Positions 63,001-64,000 of a stretch of DNA of 64,000 nt are shown here, piece by piece. A model generated the notes under the pieces. That model did no database searches, was not told the origin of the DNA, and saw only the letters and a program-made list of their open reading frames with translations. A program made the translations under genes and the position numbers. Every line of letters begins with the position of its first letter. Positions within the stretch are counted from its first letter, which is position 1. The stretch comes from Hoplostethus atlanticus (Eukaryota; Chordata; Actinopteri; Trachichthyiformes; Trachichthyidae): NCBI GenBank assembly GCA_034670405.1, contig JAXDDX010000171.1, positions 248,001 to 312,000 of the forward strand, read 5' to 3'.

Positions 63001-64000
63001 CCGTTTCACCGGGGTGAATCAATTTCTTTTCAAATACAACCTCCGAACAACGATGCGTTACCTGCCTAGGTGGACAGCTGAAATTGAATATCTTTTTTCG
63101 CTGGTGGCTGGTGTTCATTTGGGAGGATTCCACAAACCAGAGTGTTAGGCGATCGTTCGTCCTCTGGGCTACATGTGCTAGTCAAAGTCGAGGAGATATC
63201 CCGTCATGCATGTGCTTAATTGGCTATTTCATTGGCTAAGGAGAGCGGAGTATTTGAAAAGAAAGAACTAAAAAATATGTGCATACACTTTCATATGTGC
63301 TGTCAGTGTGAGTTAGTGTAAGCCAACGCTAGAATAGAGAGCTTCTTGTACTGAGCTATAGACACACACACACACACCTGCCTGCCTGCCTGCTAGCACC
63401 TGACAGTTGGGGAGCAGATGTGCTCAACAAGGAGCAATAGATGGTAGACCGGCTGTGAGAGCCTATAGGGGCCCTGGAACACCCCTCTGGAAAAATCAAA
63501 GGTGGTGCGGTCCTTGTTACCGTGGAGACACATAAAGCTCATTCCCCTCTCTTCCCTTAATGCTTTAACACTGAACAATCTGCAAAAAGTGAGATTTTGA
63601 AGCTCTTTAGGCATTAATGTACGTTTATAATGGTCCAACTTGTTGGTCGCAGGCAAGAATCGTAATGTAAAAACTGTGGCTGAAGAGTCTTTCTCATACG
63701 CTTACAATACTAAGTGGTTTGACTCTACAGAGATGATAGTACATCATGCTTTGGCTCGATTATTGTCTTACTACTACATATGAACGGCATTCTAGTCCAG
63801 TCGCTTTAGTACAGTGCATGCTAGTTAAATTTCCCCCTTGAGAAGAGGTAATGCCTATCTGGTGAAGGGTTAATTGAAACAACCGACTCCAACCTTGTTA
63901 ATGCCTGTGCGGCTGGGAACTACCCTCCAAATCGGGATAAAAATGTGGGGGCGGGTGGGCAAGGGAAGATGAAGGTAGGGGGACAGTGGGACAGTAGGCT
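60090..64000 (-). other. candidate hdac4 3' UTR (minus strand)
   Basis: Read on the minus strand, this stretch has long U-rich and AU-rich tracts and no splice-bounded coding exon. A poly(A) signal variant TATAAA lies at 60107-60112 (minus), and AATAAA lies at 59982-59987 (minus). In mammals HDAC4 lies beyond TWIST2, convergent with it, and has a 3' UTR of several kilobases. The minus-strand word AAACCACT at 63713-63720 fits the miR-140 seed, a microRNA known to target HDAC4. No HDAC protein sequence is present, so the assignment rests on synteny and composition. A MITE (60952-61198) and a (GA)n run (60740-60763) interrupt it. The 196-codon minus frame at 62391-62981 shows no family resemblance. 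Confidence 0.33.
60952..61198. mobile_element. TTAA-flanked MITE
   Basis: Terminal inverted repeats AGGGGAATTCCGGTATTTTT and AAAAATACCAGGAATTCCCC... pair with one mismatch, and TTAA flanks both ends (60948-60951 and 61199-61202). The 247-bp element has no transposase. TTAA duplication points to piggyBac-type or Kolobok-type mobilisation. Confidence 0.85.

Overview
The window looks like nuclear DNA from a teleost fish. Genes are sparse and split by GT-AG introns. Long CA/GT, GA and GATA microsatellites are dense. Several repeats have the form of common fish transposons: L2/CR1-like LINE tails, a decayed reverse transcriptase, short inverted-repeat elements with TA or TTAA target duplications, and a tRNA-type SINE. 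There are no operons, CRISPR arrays or bacterial signals.

Three protein-coding genes are supported, all on the plus strand. (1) asb1, an ankyrin-repeat SOCS-box substrate adaptor for a Cullin-5 ubiquitin ligase, has five coding exons between 1093 and 6425 that splice in frame to 350 residues. (2) A single-exon bHLH gene of the Fer/Ptf1 group lies at 37898-38515 (205 residues). (3) twist2 lies at 49901-50365 (154 residues, single coding exon, probable 3' UTR intron). The asb1-twist2 order matches human 2q37, where HDAC4 lies beyond TWIST2 on the opposite strand. From about 60.1 kb to the window end, the minus strand looks like a long 3' UTR and is proposed, at low confidence, as the 3' end of hdac4. 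No HDAC coding exon is visible.

Layout: 1-940 has no gene; 0.94-7.5 kb is asb1; 7.5-37 kb is a gene desert with repeats and gene-free, complex-sequence blocks that are enhancer candidates; 37-39 kb is the Fer/Ptf1-type gene with a tandem E-box array upstream and a perfect 35-bp palindrome downstream; 39-49.5 kb is a second desert; 49.5-53.5 kb is twist2; 53.5-60.1 kb is intergenic; 60.1-64 kb is the candidate hdac4 3' UTR.

Main points of interest: (a) the Fer-type bHLH gene sits upstream of twist2 on the same strand, mirroring FERD3L-TWIST1-HDAC9 on human 7p21, and may be a retained whole-genome-duplication paralogue that mammals lost; (b) a 771-bp foldback element at 29318-30088 has 98-bp arm ends differing at one base, a 6-bp target duplication and an internal hairpin; (c) a perfect 35-bp hairpin follows the Fer-type gene; (d) three exact-period 18-bp repeats, each carrying an E-box, lie 0.9 kb upstream of it. 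All family assignments come from reading the sequence and from memory of the families; no database search was run.
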